Origin: Conexibacter arvalis
GTDB lineage: Bacteria > Actinomycetota > Thermoleophilia > Solirubrobacterales > Solirubrobacteraceae
Length of the DNA stretch: 64,000 nt
Direction: 5' to 3'
Assembly (NCBI RefSeq): GCF_014199525.1
Contig: NZ_JACHNU010000001.1
Location: 1,466,182 to 1,530,181 of the forward strand
Positions 35,137 through 43,946 of this stretch are shown piece after piece. Within the stretch, counting starts at the first letter, position 1. Each line of letters opens with the position of its first letter. The position numbers were made by a program, and so were the translations under genes. The notes under the pieces are model-generated. The model was not told the DNA's origin. It made no database searches and saw only the letters and a list, made by a program, of their open reading frames with translations.

Positions 35137-36278
35137 GCGCCGCCGCGGGCACGACCCAGGGGGCGACGCTGCGCGCCCGCAAGGAGGAGCATCAGCGGCT
35201 GGCCGCGACCGACGCGGTCCAGACGCGGACCCCGCCCGGGTGGGGCGACATCCACCTCGTCCACGAGGCGCTGCCCGAGGTCGACCTCGACGCCGTCTCG
35301 CTGGAGACCGAGCTGCTCGGCAGGACGCTGCGCGCTCCGCTGGTGATCGCCGGCATGACCGGCGGCCATGACGGCGCGACCGCGGTCAACGCGGCGCTGG
35401 CGCGCGCCGCCGAGCGCCACGGCCTCGCGATCGGCCTCGGCAGCCAGCGGGCCGCGCTCGTCGACCCGACGCTGGAGCCGACCTATGCGGTCGTGCGCGA
35501 GCACGCGCCGAGCGCGTTCGTGATCGGCAACGTCGGCGCCGCGCAGCTGGTCGAGCAGGGGGGCAAGGGCCCGCTGACCTTGGCGCAGCTGCGGCGGACG
35601 GTCGAGATGATCGACGCCGACGCGCTCGCGATCCACCTCAACGTGCTGGAGGAGAGCGTCCAGCCGGAGGGCGACCGCCGCGCCCGCGGCGTCGCCGACG
35701 CGATCGCCGAGCTGGTCGGGACGCTCGGCGTGCCGGTGATCGTCAAGGAGACCGGCGCCGGGATCGCGCGCACGACCGCCGAGCGCCTCGCCGCCCTGGG
35801 GGTCGGCGCGCTCGACGTCGGCGGCCTCGGCGGCACCAGCTTCGCGCTCGTCGAGCGGCTGCGCGCGCAGCTCCAGCACGACCAGCGCGGGATCGAGCTC
35901 GGCGAGGACCTCGCCGAGTGGGGGATCCCGACCGCCGTCTCGCTTGCCGGGGCGCGCACCGCCGGGCTGCCGCTGATCGCGACCGGGGGGATTCGCTCCG
36001 GCCTCGACGCGGCGAAGGCGCTGGCGCTCGGCGCGACCGCCGTCGGCGTCGCACGGCCGCTGCTGCTGGCCGCGCTCGACGGCGACGCGGCGCTCGACGC
36101 CTGGATCGGCCGCTTCCTGGAGACGTTGCGGACGGTGCTGCAGCTGACCGGCTGCACGACCGCCGCGCAGCTGCGCGAGCGCCCGCTGGTCGTCGGCGGC
36201 GAGACGCGCGCCTGGATCGACGACCTTGGCTACGGCCCGCTGCGGCCGGCACCCGCGGCCTCGGAGCCCGGCCGATGA
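35133..36278 (+). CDS. fni: Type 2 isopentenyl-diphosphate delta-isomerase
   Basis: 381 residues. Family motifs complete: RKEEHQRLA at the N-terminus, GMTGGHDGATAVNAAL, GLGSQRAAL, GNVGAAQLVEQ, QPEGDRRARG, VIVKETGAGI, DVGGLGGTSFALVE and IATGGIRSGLDAAKALALGATAVGVARPLL (cited in parts). It is an FMN enzyme converting IPP to DMAPP. It is unusual in a catabolic operon. It is coupled by ATGA overlaps to the SDR before and the PPOX gene after, and UbiX is next but one. I infer it supplies dimethylallyl groups for prenyl-FMN. Confidence 0.85.
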   Translation: MSAAAGTTQGATLRARKEEHQRLAATDAVQTRTPPGWGDIHLVHEALPEVDLDAVSLETELLGRTLRAPLVIAGMTGGHDGATAVNAALARAAERHGLAIGLGSQRAALVDPTLEPTYAVVREHAPSAFVIGNVGAAQLVEQGGKGPLTLAQLRRTVEMIDADALAIHLNVLEESVQPEGDRRARGVADAIAELVGTLGVPVIVKETGAGIARTTAERLAALGVGALDVGGLGGTSFALVERLRAQLQHDQRGIELGEDLAEWGIPTAVSLAGARTAGLPLIATGGIRSGLDAAKALALGATAVGVARPLLLAALDGDAALDAWIGRFLETLRTVLQLTGCTTAAQLRERPLVVGGETRAWIDDLGYGPLRPAPAASEPGR

Positions 36279-36748
36279 GCCGCGCGCTCGACCCGGTCGT
36301 TCCGCCGCCGCTGCGCGCGCTGCTCGACGCCGACCCGGGCGCCGAGGCGGCCGACGGCTTCACGCTGCTGCTGCTGACGACGCGCGCCGACGGCTGGCCC
36401 CACCAGGCGATGCTGAGCGTCGGCGAGGTCGCCTGCGCCGGCGACGATCGGCTGGCGCTCGCGGTCTGGCCGTCGTCGAGCTCGACCGCCAACCTGCGCG
36501 AGCGCGGCCGCGCGACGCTCACCGCCGTCGTCGACGGCGTCAGCTACCTGCTGCGGCTCGACGTGCGGGAGGCCGGCGAGCTGGCGACCCCGCTGGGCGG
36601 CACGCTCGCGCGCTTCGACGCGCGCGTCGTCGCCGCCGTCGCCGACGAGGCGCCGTACGCGCGCCTGGAGGACGGCGTCCGCTTCACGCTCAACGACCGC
36701 GACGCGACGCTGACGCGCTGGCGCGAGGTGAAGGAGGCGCTGCGCTGA
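36275..36748 (+). CDS. Pyridoxamine 5'-phosphate oxidase-like flavoprotein
   Basis: 157 residues of the split-barrel FMN-binding fold (PPOX): FTLLLLTTRADGWPHQAMLSVGEV, LALAVWPSSSSTANLRERGRATLTAV, and LDVREAGEL. It probably binds FMN or F420; the role may be reduction of FMN or of a pathway metabolite. Co-translated with the isomerase (ATGA). The 87-base gap to ubiX holds two hairpins. Confidence 0.75.
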   Translation: MSRALDPVVPPPLRALLDADPGAEAADGFTLLLLTTRADGWPHQAMLSVGEVACAGDDRLALAVWPSSSSTANLRERGRATLTAVVDGVSYLLRLDVREAGELATPLGGTLARFDARVVAAVADEAPYARLEDGVRFTLNDRDATLTRWREVKEALR

Positions 36749-36754
36749 TGAGCG

Positions 36755-36816
36755 CGCAATCGCTCGGCCTGAGGCCTCGGATTGCGTCGGAAGAACTCGC
36801 CGGAGGCTCGTTCTTC
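36755..36816 (+). promoter_or_regulatory. Two consecutive hairpins in the PPOX-ubiX gap
   Basis: First hairpin: arms CGCAATC and GATTGCG (36755-36786) with an imperfect GC inner stem. Second: arms GAAGAAC and GTTCTTC (36790-36816) with an inner GCC/GGC. They could attenuate transcription or reset translation before ubiX; no T-run follows. Confidence 0.4.
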
Positions 36817-36835
36817 CCGGCTGGAAGGTCGCCGA

Positions 36836-37435
36836 ATGAGCGCCTCTGAGCGTCCGAGGCGCCTGATCGTCGGGATCAGCGGCGCGAGCGGCCCGCAGCT
36901 CGGGGTGCGGATCGTCGAGGTGCTGCGCGAGCGGACCGACGTCGAGATCCACCTGATCCTCAGCAGAGGGGCGCGCGCGACGATCGCCTACGAGACCGAC
37001 CGCGACCCCGACGAGGTCGTCTCGCTCGCGCACGTCGTCCACGACGAGCGCAACCTCGCGGCGTCGATCGCCAGCGGCACGTTCGTCACCGACGGGATGG
37101 TGATGGCGCCGTGCAGCATCAAGACGCTCAGCGCGGTCGCCAACAGCTTCAACGACAACCTGCTCGTGCGCGCCGCCGACGTCTGCCTGAAGGAGCGGCG
37201 GCCGCTCGTGCTGCTCGTGCGCGAGACGCCGCTCCACGCCGGCCACCTGCGCCTGATGGCGCAGGCGACCGAGCAGGGCGCGGTCGTGCTGCCGCCGGTG
37301 ATGGCCTTCTATCACCGGCCGGCGACGGTGCAGGAGCTGATCGACCACACGGTCGTCAAGACGCTGGACCAGTTCGGGATCCATCTCGACCTCGTCCGGC
37401 GATGGGAGGGGCCGCAAGGCCAGCAGGGGGCGTAG
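36836..37435 (+). CDS. ubiX: Flavin prenyltransferase UbiX
   Basis: 199 residues. FMN-binding GISGASGPQLGVRIVEVL at the N-terminus, VMAPCSIKTLSAVANSFNDNLLVRAADVCLKE (core, quoted here in part) and VLLVRETPLHAGHLRLM, all typical of UbiX/Pad1. It attaches a dimethylallyl unit to FMN to form prenyl-FMN for UbiD. GGAAGGT stands before the ATG at 36836, and the frame's upstream ATG (36782) adds non-homologous sequence. It ends the second Rieske operon and is presumably there to activate the UbiD at 9234. Confidence 0.93.
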   Translation: MSASERPRRLIVGISGASGPQLGVRIVEVLRERTDVEIHLILSRGARATIAYETDRDPDEVVSLAHVVHDERNLAASIASGTFVTDGMVMAPCSIKTLSAVANSFNDNLLVRAADVCLKERRPLVLLVRETPLHAGHLRLMAQATEQGAVVLPPVMAFYHRPATVQELIDHTVVKTLDQFGIHLDLVRRWEGPQGQQGA

Positions 37436-37505
37436 GGGCCGCGCGCGGGCTCGTCCCACCGGACGGGCGCGCGGATTTCTCTCGCACGGGAGGGCGGGAG
37501 CCGGC

Positions 37506-37549
37506 TTGACAGGGCGGCAGTACGCTGCCTATCGTAATCTGTATACAGT
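37506..37549 (+). promoter_or_regulatory. Promoter-like segment with GTATAC box before ABC operon 1
   Basis: TTGACA at 37506-37511, 18 bases, then TATCGT (a -10 candidate), followed by the palindrome TCTGTATACAGT at 37538-37549, which would cover the start site. This is the clearest case for the box acting as an operator over the transcription start. Confidence 0.6.
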
Positions 37550-37593
37550 CGTCAGGACCCGCGAGACAGTGGGAGACGGTGAGGAGAGAAGAG

Positions 37594-38418
37594 ATGACTG
37601 AGGCCGCGACGGCCCCACATGACCACGGCCCGGTGCAGGCGCGACCGACCGCCGTCGCCGTGCGCGGGGTCAGCAAGACGTTCGGCAACGGCGCCTCGGC
37701 GGTCACCGCCCTCGACGACGTCTCCTTCGACGTCCCGCAGGGCAGCTTCCTCTCGGTGCTCGGCCCCTCCGGCTGCGGCAAGTCGACGCTGATGCGGCTG
37801 GTCGCCGGCCTCCAGCCGGCCAGCACCGGCACGATCGAGGTCGCCGGCGGGACGCCGGACGAGATGCGCCGCGCGCGCGAGTTCGGGATCGTCTTCCAGC
37901 AGCCGGTGCTGTTCGACTGGCGCACCGTCGAGCAGAACGTCGGCCTGCCGCTGCAGATCATGGGCAGACCGAAGGGCGAGGCGCGCGAGCGGGTCGAGCA
38001 CATGCTCGAGCTGGTCGGCCTCTCGGACTTCCGCAAGCACCGCCCGTGGCAGCTCTCCGGCGGCATGCAGCAGCGCGTCTCGATCGCCCGCGCGCTCACC
38101 TTCGCGCCGCCGTTCCTGCTGATGGACGAGCCGTTCGGCGCGCTCGACATGATGACGCGCGAGAGAATGCAGACCGAGCTGCTGTCGATCTGGGCCAGCA
38201 ACCCCGGGACGACGGTGATCTTCATCACCCACTCGATCTCCGAGGCGGTGCTGCTGTCGGATCGGATCGTCGTGATGAGCGCCCGCCCCGGCCGCGTCCT
38301 GAAGGTGATCGACGTCGACCTGCCGCGCCCGCGCACCGACGAGACGCGCGACTCCAAGGAGTTCGTCGACGTCGAGGCCGAGATCCGCCAGCTGATCTTC
38401 TCGCAGGAGGGCAGATGA
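37594..38418 (+). CDS. ABC importer ATP-binding protein, NitT/TauT type (system 1)
   Basis: 274 residues. Walker A LGPSGCGKSTL (residue ~60), Q-loop FGIVFQQPVLF, signature LSGGMQQRVS, Walker B PFLLMDEPFGAL and H-loop FITHS. Like SsuB/TauB/NrtD, it drives import through the two permeases that follow. ATG 37594 is placed after GAGGAGAG, beginning a compact ATPase-permease-permease-binding protein operon. Confidence 0.92.
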   Translation: MTEAATAPHDHGPVQARPTAVAVRGVSKTFGNGASAVTALDDVSFDVPQGSFLSVLGPSGCGKSTLMRLVAGLQPASTGTIEVAGGTPDEMRRAREFGIVFQQPVLFDWRTVEQNVGLPLQIMGRPKGEARERVEHMLELVGLSDFRKHRPWQLSGGMQQRVSIARALTFAPPFLLMDEPFGALDMMTRERMQTELLSIWASNPGTTVIFITHSISEAVLLSDRIVVMSARPGRVLKVIDVDLPRPRTDETRDSKEFVDVEAEIRQLIFSQEGR

Positions 38419-39218
38419 GCCTCGCACCCGGCACGAAAGGGCGCGAGCGCCTGATCACCGCGGCGGTCGTCGTCGGGGTGCTGGCGCTGTGGTACGTCGC
38501 CGCCCTGCTGGTGCAGTCGGGCGACGACCCGCTCGCCGCCTCGAAGCTGCCCTACCCGCACGGCGTGATCGAGCAGATCGTCGACAACCGCTCGGTGCTC
38601 GCCGAGGCCGGCTGGACGACGCTCAAGCAGGCGCTGATCGGCTTCGCCGTCGGCGCGGTCGTCGGCATCTTCTCCAGCGTCGTGATGGCGCAGGCGGCGT
38701 GGCTGGAGGCGGGCGTGATCCCGTTCATCCTCGCCGCGCAGATGATCCCGATGATCGCGCTCGTCCCGATCGCGCAGAACATCTTCAAGAACGACGACGT
38801 GACGCGCATCTTCATCGCCGCGTTCATCACCTTCTTCTCGGTCTCGATCGCGGTCCTGCGGGGGCTCAAGTCGGCGCCGCCGCCGGCGTACGAGCTGATG
38901 TCCTCCTACAACGCCGGGCGCGCGAAGACGCTGCGCTACCTGCGGCTCCCGGCGGCCGTGCCGATGATGTTCACCGGCCTGCGGATCGCGGCGCCGCTCA
39001 GCCTCGTCGGCTCGGTGCTGGTCGACCTCTCCGGCGCCCAGTCGGGCCTCGGCTACCTGATGCTCGCCGCGATCACCTTCGGCTCCGAGGGGGCCGCCGT
39101 CCTGTGGGGCGCGATGATCGTGCTGCTGGCGCTCGGCTTCCTGATGACGCAGGCGGTCGTGCTGGTCGAGCGGATCGTCGCCCCCTGGCAGCCCGACCTC
39201 CGTCACGGGAAGGCCTGA
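38415..39218 (+). CDS. ABC importer permease, NitT/TauT type (system 1, first)
   Basis: 267 residues with about six membrane helices. N-terminal anchor LITAAVVVGVLALWYVAALLV and the family EAA-like loop ELMSSYNAGRAKTLRYLRLPAAVPMMFTGLRI, which contacts the ATPase. Overlaps the ATPase gene by ATGA; the second permease starts one base after its stop. Confidence 0.92.
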   Translation: MSLAPGTKGRERLITAAVVVGVLALWYVAALLVQSGDDPLAASKLPYPHGVIEQIVDNRSVLAEAGWTTLKQALIGFAVGAVVGIFSSVVMAQAAWLEAGVIPFILAAQMIPMIALVPIAQNIFKNDDVTRIFIAAFITFFSVSIAVLRGLKSAPPPAYELMSSYNAGRAKTLRYLRLPAAVPMMFTGLRIAAPLSLVGSVLVDLSGAQSGLGYLMLAAITFGSEGAAVLWGAMIVLLALGFLMTQAVVLVERIVAPWQPDLRHGKA

Positions 39219-39219
39219 G

Positions 39220-39999
39220 ATGAGCACCGCAACCGCCACGCGCGTGCGCAACGTCGTCGCGCCGCTCGTCATCTTCGTCGTCTTCGTCTCGCTCTGGCAG
39301 GCGCAGGTCTTCAACGACCTGTTCGGCCTCGAGACGTTCGCGATCCCGCTGCCCGACCAGATCGTCGAGGCGGCCGGCGACAACACCGCCGAGCTGTGGA
39401 GAGCGTTCGGCCAGACCTTCACCGCGGTCCTGCTCGGCTACTCGCTCGGCAACGGCCTCGGCTTCGTGCTCGCGCTGCTGCTGCTGGCGCTGCCGCACGG
39501 CGCCGCCCGCCGCGCCGGCGCCGCCTTCACCGCATTCCAGGCGCTGCCGATCATCGCGATCGCGCCGCTGGTCGCGCTGTGGGTCCCCGACAGCCTCTGG
39601 TTCAAGGCCTGCGTCGTGACGATCATGGTCTTCCCGTCGATGCTCGTCTACGCCTGGCGCGGGATGAGCGGCGTGCCGCCGGAGTCGCTGGAGCTGATGG
39701 CCTCCTACCGCGCCTCGACGCGGCAGATCCTGACCGGCCTGCGGATCCCCGCCGCGGTCCCGCAGATCTTCACCGCGCTCAAGTACACGACCGTGCTCGC
39801 GCTGATCGGCGTCGTCGTCTGCGAGATCCTCAAGTCCCACGACGGCCTCGGCTACGAGATCCACGACGCGCTGCAGCTGTTCAGCACGCCGCTGGCGTGG
39901 GCCGCCGTCGGGATCCTCGCGCTCGTCGGCATAGCGACGTACACGGTGCTCGTCGTGCTCGAGCGCGCGCTCTTCCCCTGGGCGGCCCGGCGTGGTTGA
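39220..39999 (+). CDS. ABC importer permease, NitT/TauT type (system 1, second)
   Basis: 259 residues, about six helices, with EAA loop LELMASYRASTRQILTGLRIPAAVPQIFTALKY. Two distinct permeases in one NitT/TauT operon imply a heterodimer. The Rieske/UbiD context suggests an aromatic or heteroaromatic carboxylate as cargo; this is inference. Confidence 0.92.
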   Translation: MSTATATRVRNVVAPLVIFVVFVSLWQAQVFNDLFGLETFAIPLPDQIVEAAGDNTAELWRAFGQTFTAVLLGYSLGNGLGFVLALLLLALPHGAARRAGAAFTAFQALPIIAIAPLVALWVPDSLWFKACVVTIMVFPSMLVYAWRGMSGVPPESLELMASYRASTRQILTGLRIPAAVPQIFTALKYTTVLALIGVVVCEILKSHDGLGYEIHDALQLFSTPLAWAAVGILALVGIATYTVLVVLERALFPWAARRG

Positions 40000-40050
40000 G
40001 GGCCGCGCCGGCTCGCTTGTCGCACTCCGTACATCCACAAGGAGGGTGCT

Positions 40051-41139
40051 GTGAGATCTATCCACTGGCTGCTGGCCGGCGCCGCGGCGCTGGCGGTCGC
40101 CGTCGGCGGCTGCGGGAGCAGCGACGACGACGGCGGCGGCAGCGCGACGGCGGCCGCCACGTCGGCGTCGACGACGGCCACCGCGACGGCCGAGAGATGC
40201 GAGAACGTCAAGGCGACGTACCAGCTGAGCTTCTTCCCGAACGCGCAGTACGTCGGTGCGCTGGTCGCCTTCGACAGGGACTACTTCGCCGAGGAGGGCC
40301 TCGACGTCGAGATGAAGCCGGGCGGTCCGACCGTCAACCCGGCGCTCCAGCTCGCGCAGGGCAACGTCGACTTCGCCTCGATGCCGCTCAGCGACGCCTA
40401 CAACGCCGCCGCCAACGGCGGCAGAATCGTCCAGATCGGCCAGGCGACGCAGCAGAACCCGCTGCGCTACATCTCCTTCAAGGACGAGGTCAGACTGGAG
40501 TCCCCGGCTGACCTGAAGGGCAAGTCGGTCGGCGCTCAGCAGGCCGGCAACCTCTCGCCGGAGCTGAAGGGCATGCTCGACGAGGCCGGGCTGTCGGACT
40601 CCGACATAACGATCAGACAGATCTCCTTCAACGTCGACGACTTCGTCGCCAGACGGGTCGAGGTCTTCCCGGCGCGCGTCTACGCCCACTTCTCGATGCT
40701 CGAGGCGAAGGGCTTCAGATACCCCGACGACTTCGACACGCTCGACCCGAACGAGTACGGCGCCGGCGTCGCCGACGAGGGCGAGTACGTCAACGCCGGC
40801 TTCCACGCCGAGCACCCGGAGGCGGCCGCCTGCTTCCTGAGAGCGGTCAAGAGAGGCTGGGCGACGGCGCTCGCGGACGAGGCGGCGGCGGTCGCGGCCG
40901 TCACGAGATACTCGCCGAGAGGCGCGTTCACCGCGCGCGACATCGAGGTCGGCGTCAGAGAGATGCTGAAGCTCGGGTCGACGACCGCCGACGGCGAGAG
41001 AGCGGAGCCGCTCCATCTCGACGTCGACTACATCACCGAGTCGGTGAGACTCCTGCACGACGCGGGCGTCGTCAAGGGCGATGTCGACCTCGACACGTTC
41101 ATCGACGTCGGCCCGCAGGAGGCGGTCGAGGGCAACTGA
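40051..41139 (+). CDS. ABC importer substrate-binding lipoprotein, NMT1/THI5-like (system 1)
   Basis: 362 residues from a GTG start with AAGGAGGG at six bases. Signal sequence residues 1-20 with lipobox VGGC, Cys21, then a Ser/Asp/Gly-rich linker. The mature part carries the NMT1-like pattern (YQLSFFPNAQYVGALVAFDRDYFAEEGLDVEMKPGG; DLKGKSVGAQQAGNL). This family binds thiamine pyrimidine-like or aromatic anions in some species. Arginines are almost all AGA, unlike the CGC/CGG habit of typical genes here. MFS gene follows after 14 bases. Confidence 0.88.
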   Translation: MRSIHWLLAGAAALAVAVGGCGSSDDDGGGSATAAATSASTTATATAERCENVKATYQLSFFPNAQYVGALVAFDRDYFAEEGLDVEMKPGGPTVNPALQLAQGNVDFASMPLSDAYNAAANGGRIVQIGQATQQNPLRYISFKDEVRLESPADLKGKSVGAQQAGNLSPELKGMLDEAGLSDSDITIRQISFNVDDFVARRVEVFPARVYAHFSMLEAKGFRYPDDFDTLDPNEYGAGVADEGEYVNAGFHAEHPEAAACFLRAVKRGWATALADEAAAVAAVTRYSPRGAFTARDIEVGVREMLKLGSTTADGERAEPLHLDVDYITESVRLLHDAGVVKGDVDLDTFIDVGPQEAVEGN

Positions 41140-41153
41140 GCCCGCACCGTCGG

Positions 41154-42389
41154 ATGACGCGCCGGCGCAGCTCGCGCCGGCGCGTCGAAGCGCGGCCGCG
41201 GCGGGTCGTCGCCAGCCTCACGCTGGCGGCGCTCGCCTACTCCGTGATGCAGATGATGGTCGTGCCGGCGCTCCCGGCGATCCAGCGCGACCTCGACGCC
41301 AGCGCCGACGCCGTCGCCTGGCTGATCTCGGCCTTCCTGCTCAGCACGGCGATCTCGACGCCGCTGCTCGGCCGCCTCGGCGACCGCTTCGGCAAGGGCC
41401 GCATGCTGATCGCGGCGCTCGTGATCTTCACGCTCGGCTCGCTGCTGGGCGCGCTGGCCCCTTCGCTGGAGGCGCTGATCGTCGCGCGCGTCCTGCAGGG
41501 CTGCGGCGGCGCCGTCTTCCCGCTCGCCTACGGGCTGGCGCGCGACACGCTGCCGCCGGAGCGGGTCGCGGTCGCGATCGGCACGGTCTCGGGCAGCTTC
41601 GGGATCGGCGGCAGCGCCGGCCTGGTGCTGAGCGGGCCGCTGGTCGACCACGTCTCGTGGCATGCGATCTTCTGGGTCGGGATCGCGATGTCGGTGGTGG
41701 CGATCCCGCTGGTCGCCGCGACCCTGCCGCTCGGCGGCCGTCGTCCGCCGTCGCCGATCCTCGACCTGAGGCTGCTGGTGCTGCCGGCGGTCTGGCCGGC
41801 CAACGCGATCGGCGTGCTGGCCGGCTTCGGCATGTACGCGACGGGCTACCTCGTGCCGCAGCTGGTCCAGGCCGATCCCGCCCACGGCGACGTCGGCTTC
41901 GGCGCCGGCGTGACGGCGACCAGCCTCTTCCTGCTGCCGGCGCTGCTGAGCGGGCTCGCCGCCGGCATATGGGCCGGGGCGCTGACCCGCCGCTTCGGGC
42001 CGCGCATGCCGCTGATGCTCGGCGCGATTGGGATGGTCGCCGGCTACGCGCTGCTGGCCTTCGCCCACGACATCCGCTGGCCGGTCTACGTCGGCACGCT
42101 GCTGGCGCACGGGATCGGCCTCAACCTGCTGCTGGCCGCGATGGCCAACGCCGTCGTCGCGGCGGTGCCGGCGACGCGGACGGGGGAGGCGGCCGGCGTC
42201 AACACGATGCTGCGGACGGTCGGCGGCGCGCTCGGCGGCCAGGTCGTCGCCGCGGTCGCGCTGGTCGGCGCCGGCGCCGCCGGGCTGCCGACCAGCCGCG
42301 GCTTCATGCTCGCGTTCGGGCTGTGCGCGGCGCTGCTTGCGCTCGCGGTCGTCCTCGCCGCGCTGATCCCCGCGCAGAGACGACTGTAA
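41154..42389 (+). CDS. MFS transporter
   Basis: 411 residues, about 12 hydrophobic segments. Motif A-type loop GRLGDRFGKGRMLI and RVLQGCGGAVFPLAYGLARD (motif C-like). The N-terminus (first ~20 residues) is Arg-rich. Could export or import a pathway compound; the direction is not predictable. Its stop codon lies within the box variant at 42383-42394, so the ALDH gene downstream has its own control. Confidence 0.85.
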   Translation: MTRRRSSRRRVEARPRRVVASLTLAALAYSVMQMMVVPALPAIQRDLDASADAVAWLISAFLLSTAISTPLLGRLGDRFGKGRMLIAALVIFTLGSLLGALAPSLEALIVARVLQGCGGAVFPLAYGLARDTLPPERVAVAIGTVSGSFGIGGSAGLVLSGPLVDHVSWHAIFWVGIAMSVVAIPLVAATLPLGGRRPPSPILDLRLLVLPAVWPANAIGVLAGFGMYATGYLVPQLVQADPAHGDVGFGAGVTATSLFLLPALLSGLAAGIWAGALTRRFGPRMPLMLGAIGMVAGYALLAFAHDIRWPVYVGTLLAHGIGLNLLLAAMANAVVAAVPATRTGEAAGVNTMLRTVGGALGGQVVAAVALVGAGAAGLPTSRGFMLAFGLCAALLALAVVLAALIPAQRRL

Positions 42390-42394
42390 ACTGG
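42383..42394. promoter_or_regulatory. GTATAC-type box, variant core GTAAAC, before aldehyde dehydrogenase B
   Basis: ACTGTAAACTGG overlaps the MFS stop codon; it is followed by CGAC as in other boxes (GTCG/GTTG). Weaker match than the others. Confidence 0.45.
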
Positions 42395-42417
42395 CGACAC
42401 TTCTTCCGCCGCGACGA

Positions 42418-42456
42418 CCGCGGATCGCCGCCCCTCGGGGACGGCGAGATCCGCGG
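42418..42456 (+). promoter_or_regulatory. Long hairpin in the aldehyde dehydrogenase B leader
   Basis: Arms CCGCGGATC and GATCCGCGG with an inner stem GCCG-CCCC/GGGG-CGGC. It lies between the MFS stop and the ALDH ribosome binding site, so it may end MFS transcription or modulate the ALDH leader. Confidence 0.5.
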
Positions 42457-42497
42457 TGGTCGGCGGCGCGCCACCCACACCACCGGAGGACGCACCG

Positions 42498-43871
42498 ATG
42501 ACCGACCGCCACGCGACCAGCGTCGACCCCGCCACCGGCGCGCTGCTGGAGCGCTACCCGCTGCACGACGACGCCGCGGTCGACGCGGCGCTGGGGCGGG
42601 CGCGCGCCGCGCAGCTGCGCTGGTGGGACGCCGGCTTCGAGCACCGCGCCGAGGTGCTGCGCGCGATCGCGCGCGAGCTGCGGGCCGAGCAGGAGCCGCT
42701 CGCGCAGCTGATCTGCGCGGAGATGGGCAAGACGCTGCGAGAGGCGCGCGCCGAGGTCGAGAAGAGCGCCTGGGTCTGCGAGTACTACGCCGACAACGGC
42801 GCCGACCAGCTCGCCCGCGAGCCGATCGCGACCGAGTGGAGCGAGACCTACGTGCAGTTCCCGCCGCTCGGCGTCGTGCTCGCCGTGATGCCGTGGAACT
42901 ACCCGGTCTGGCAGGTGATGCGGGCGGCGGCGCCGGCGCTGATGGCCGGCAACACGTTCGTCCTCAAGCACGCCTCCAACGTCACCGGCTGCGCGCTGGC
43001 GCTCGGCGAGCTGATCGCGAGAGTCGAGGCGTCGCTGATGGAGGTCGTCGTGATCGGCGGCCGCGACGTCGCGCGCGTGATCGCCGACGACCGCATCGCC
43101 GCGGTCACGCTGACCGGCTCGGAGGGCGCCGGCGTCGCCGTCGCGACCGCCTGCGCGCAGGCGCTGAAGCCGTCGGTGCTCGAGCTGGGCGGCTCGGATC
43201 CGTTCGTCGTGCTCCACGACGCCGACATCGACGCCGCCGCCGACATGGGCGTCAGAGCGCGCTTCTCCAACACCGGCCAGAGCTGCGTCGCGGCGAAGCG
43301 GTTCATCGTCGTCGAGCAGGTCGCCGACGCCTTCGAGGAGGCGTTCGCCGCGCGCGCGGCCGCGCTCGTGATGGGCGACCCGCGCGAGGAGGTCGACCTC
43401 GGCCCGATGGCGCGCGTCGACCTGCGCGACGAGCTCGCCGACCAGGTCGCGCGCGGGGTCGCCGCCGGCGGCCGGGTGCTCGCCGGCGGCGAGGTCCCCG
43501 ACGGGCCGGGCGCCTACTACGCGCCGACGGTCGTCGGCGGCGTCGCGCCCGACAGCCCGCTCGCGCGCGAGGAGACGTTCGGGCCGGCCGCCGCGGTGCT
43601 GCGCGTGCCCGACGAGGAGGCGGCGATCGCGCTCGCGAACGCCTCACCCTACGGCCTCAGCTCGAGCGTCTGGTCGCGCGACGTCGAGCGCGTGAAGACG
43701 CTCGCGCGCAGAGTCGAGGCCGGCGCCGTCTTCGTCAACACGATGACGGCCTCGGACCCGCGCGTGCCGTTCGGCGGCGTCAAGCGCTCCGGCTGGGGCC
43801 GCGAGCTCGGCGCCTTCGGCATCCGCGAGTTCGTCAACGTCCAGGCGATCACGGTCGCGCCCAGACGCTGA
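42498..43871 (+). CDS. Aldehyde dehydrogenase (B), succinate-semialdehyde dehydrogenase-like
   Basis: 457 residues, shorter than ALDH-A. VMPWNYPVWQVMRAAAPALMAGNTFVLKHA, TLTGSEGAG (NAD), catalytic Glu in VLELGGSDPF and Cys in TGQSCVAAKR, and FGGVKRSGWGRELG near the end. The short length and GabD-like blocks suggest a semialdehyde such as succinate semialdehyde. The ATG at 42498 has CGGAGGA eight bases upstream. Ends convergent with the chemoreceptor; a long hairpin separates them. Confidence 0.92.
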   Translation: MTDRHATSVDPATGALLERYPLHDDAAVDAALGRARAAQLRWWDAGFEHRAEVLRAIARELRAEQEPLAQLICAEMGKTLREARAEVEKSAWVCEYYADNGADQLAREPIATEWSETYVQFPPLGVVLAVMPWNYPVWQVMRAAAPALMAGNTFVLKHASNVTGCALALGELIARVEASLMEVVVIGGRDVARVIADDRIAAVTLTGSEGAGVAVATACAQALKPSVLELGGSDPFVVLHDADIDAAADMGVRARFSNTGQSCVAAKRFIVVEQVADAFEEAFAARAAALVMGDPREEVDLGPMARVDLRDELADQVARGVAAGGRVLAGGEVPDGPGAYYAPTVVGGVAPDSPLAREETFGPAAAVLRVPDEEAAIALANASPYGLSSSVWSRDVERVKTLARRVEAGAVFVNTMTASDPRVPFGGVKRSGWGRELGAFGIREFVNVQAITVAPRR

Positions 43872-43884
43872 CCCGCCCCGCAGG

Positions 43885-43939
43885 CCGGAGGAGTGGCGCT
43901 CCGGGGGTGCATATCACCCCCGGAACGCCGCTCCTCCGG
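43885..43939. repeat. Long inverted repeat (25-bp arms, two non-Watson-Crick positions), copy 2 of a hairpin family
   Basis: Arms 43885-43909 and 43915-43939 flank the 5-base loop CATAT, with one G-T and one C-A position. The core GGAGGAGTGGCG and the GGGGGTG next to the loop are shared with the hairpin at 16522-16572. Both sit between convergent genes. Confidence 0.8.
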
Positions 43940-43946
43940 GTGCGGG

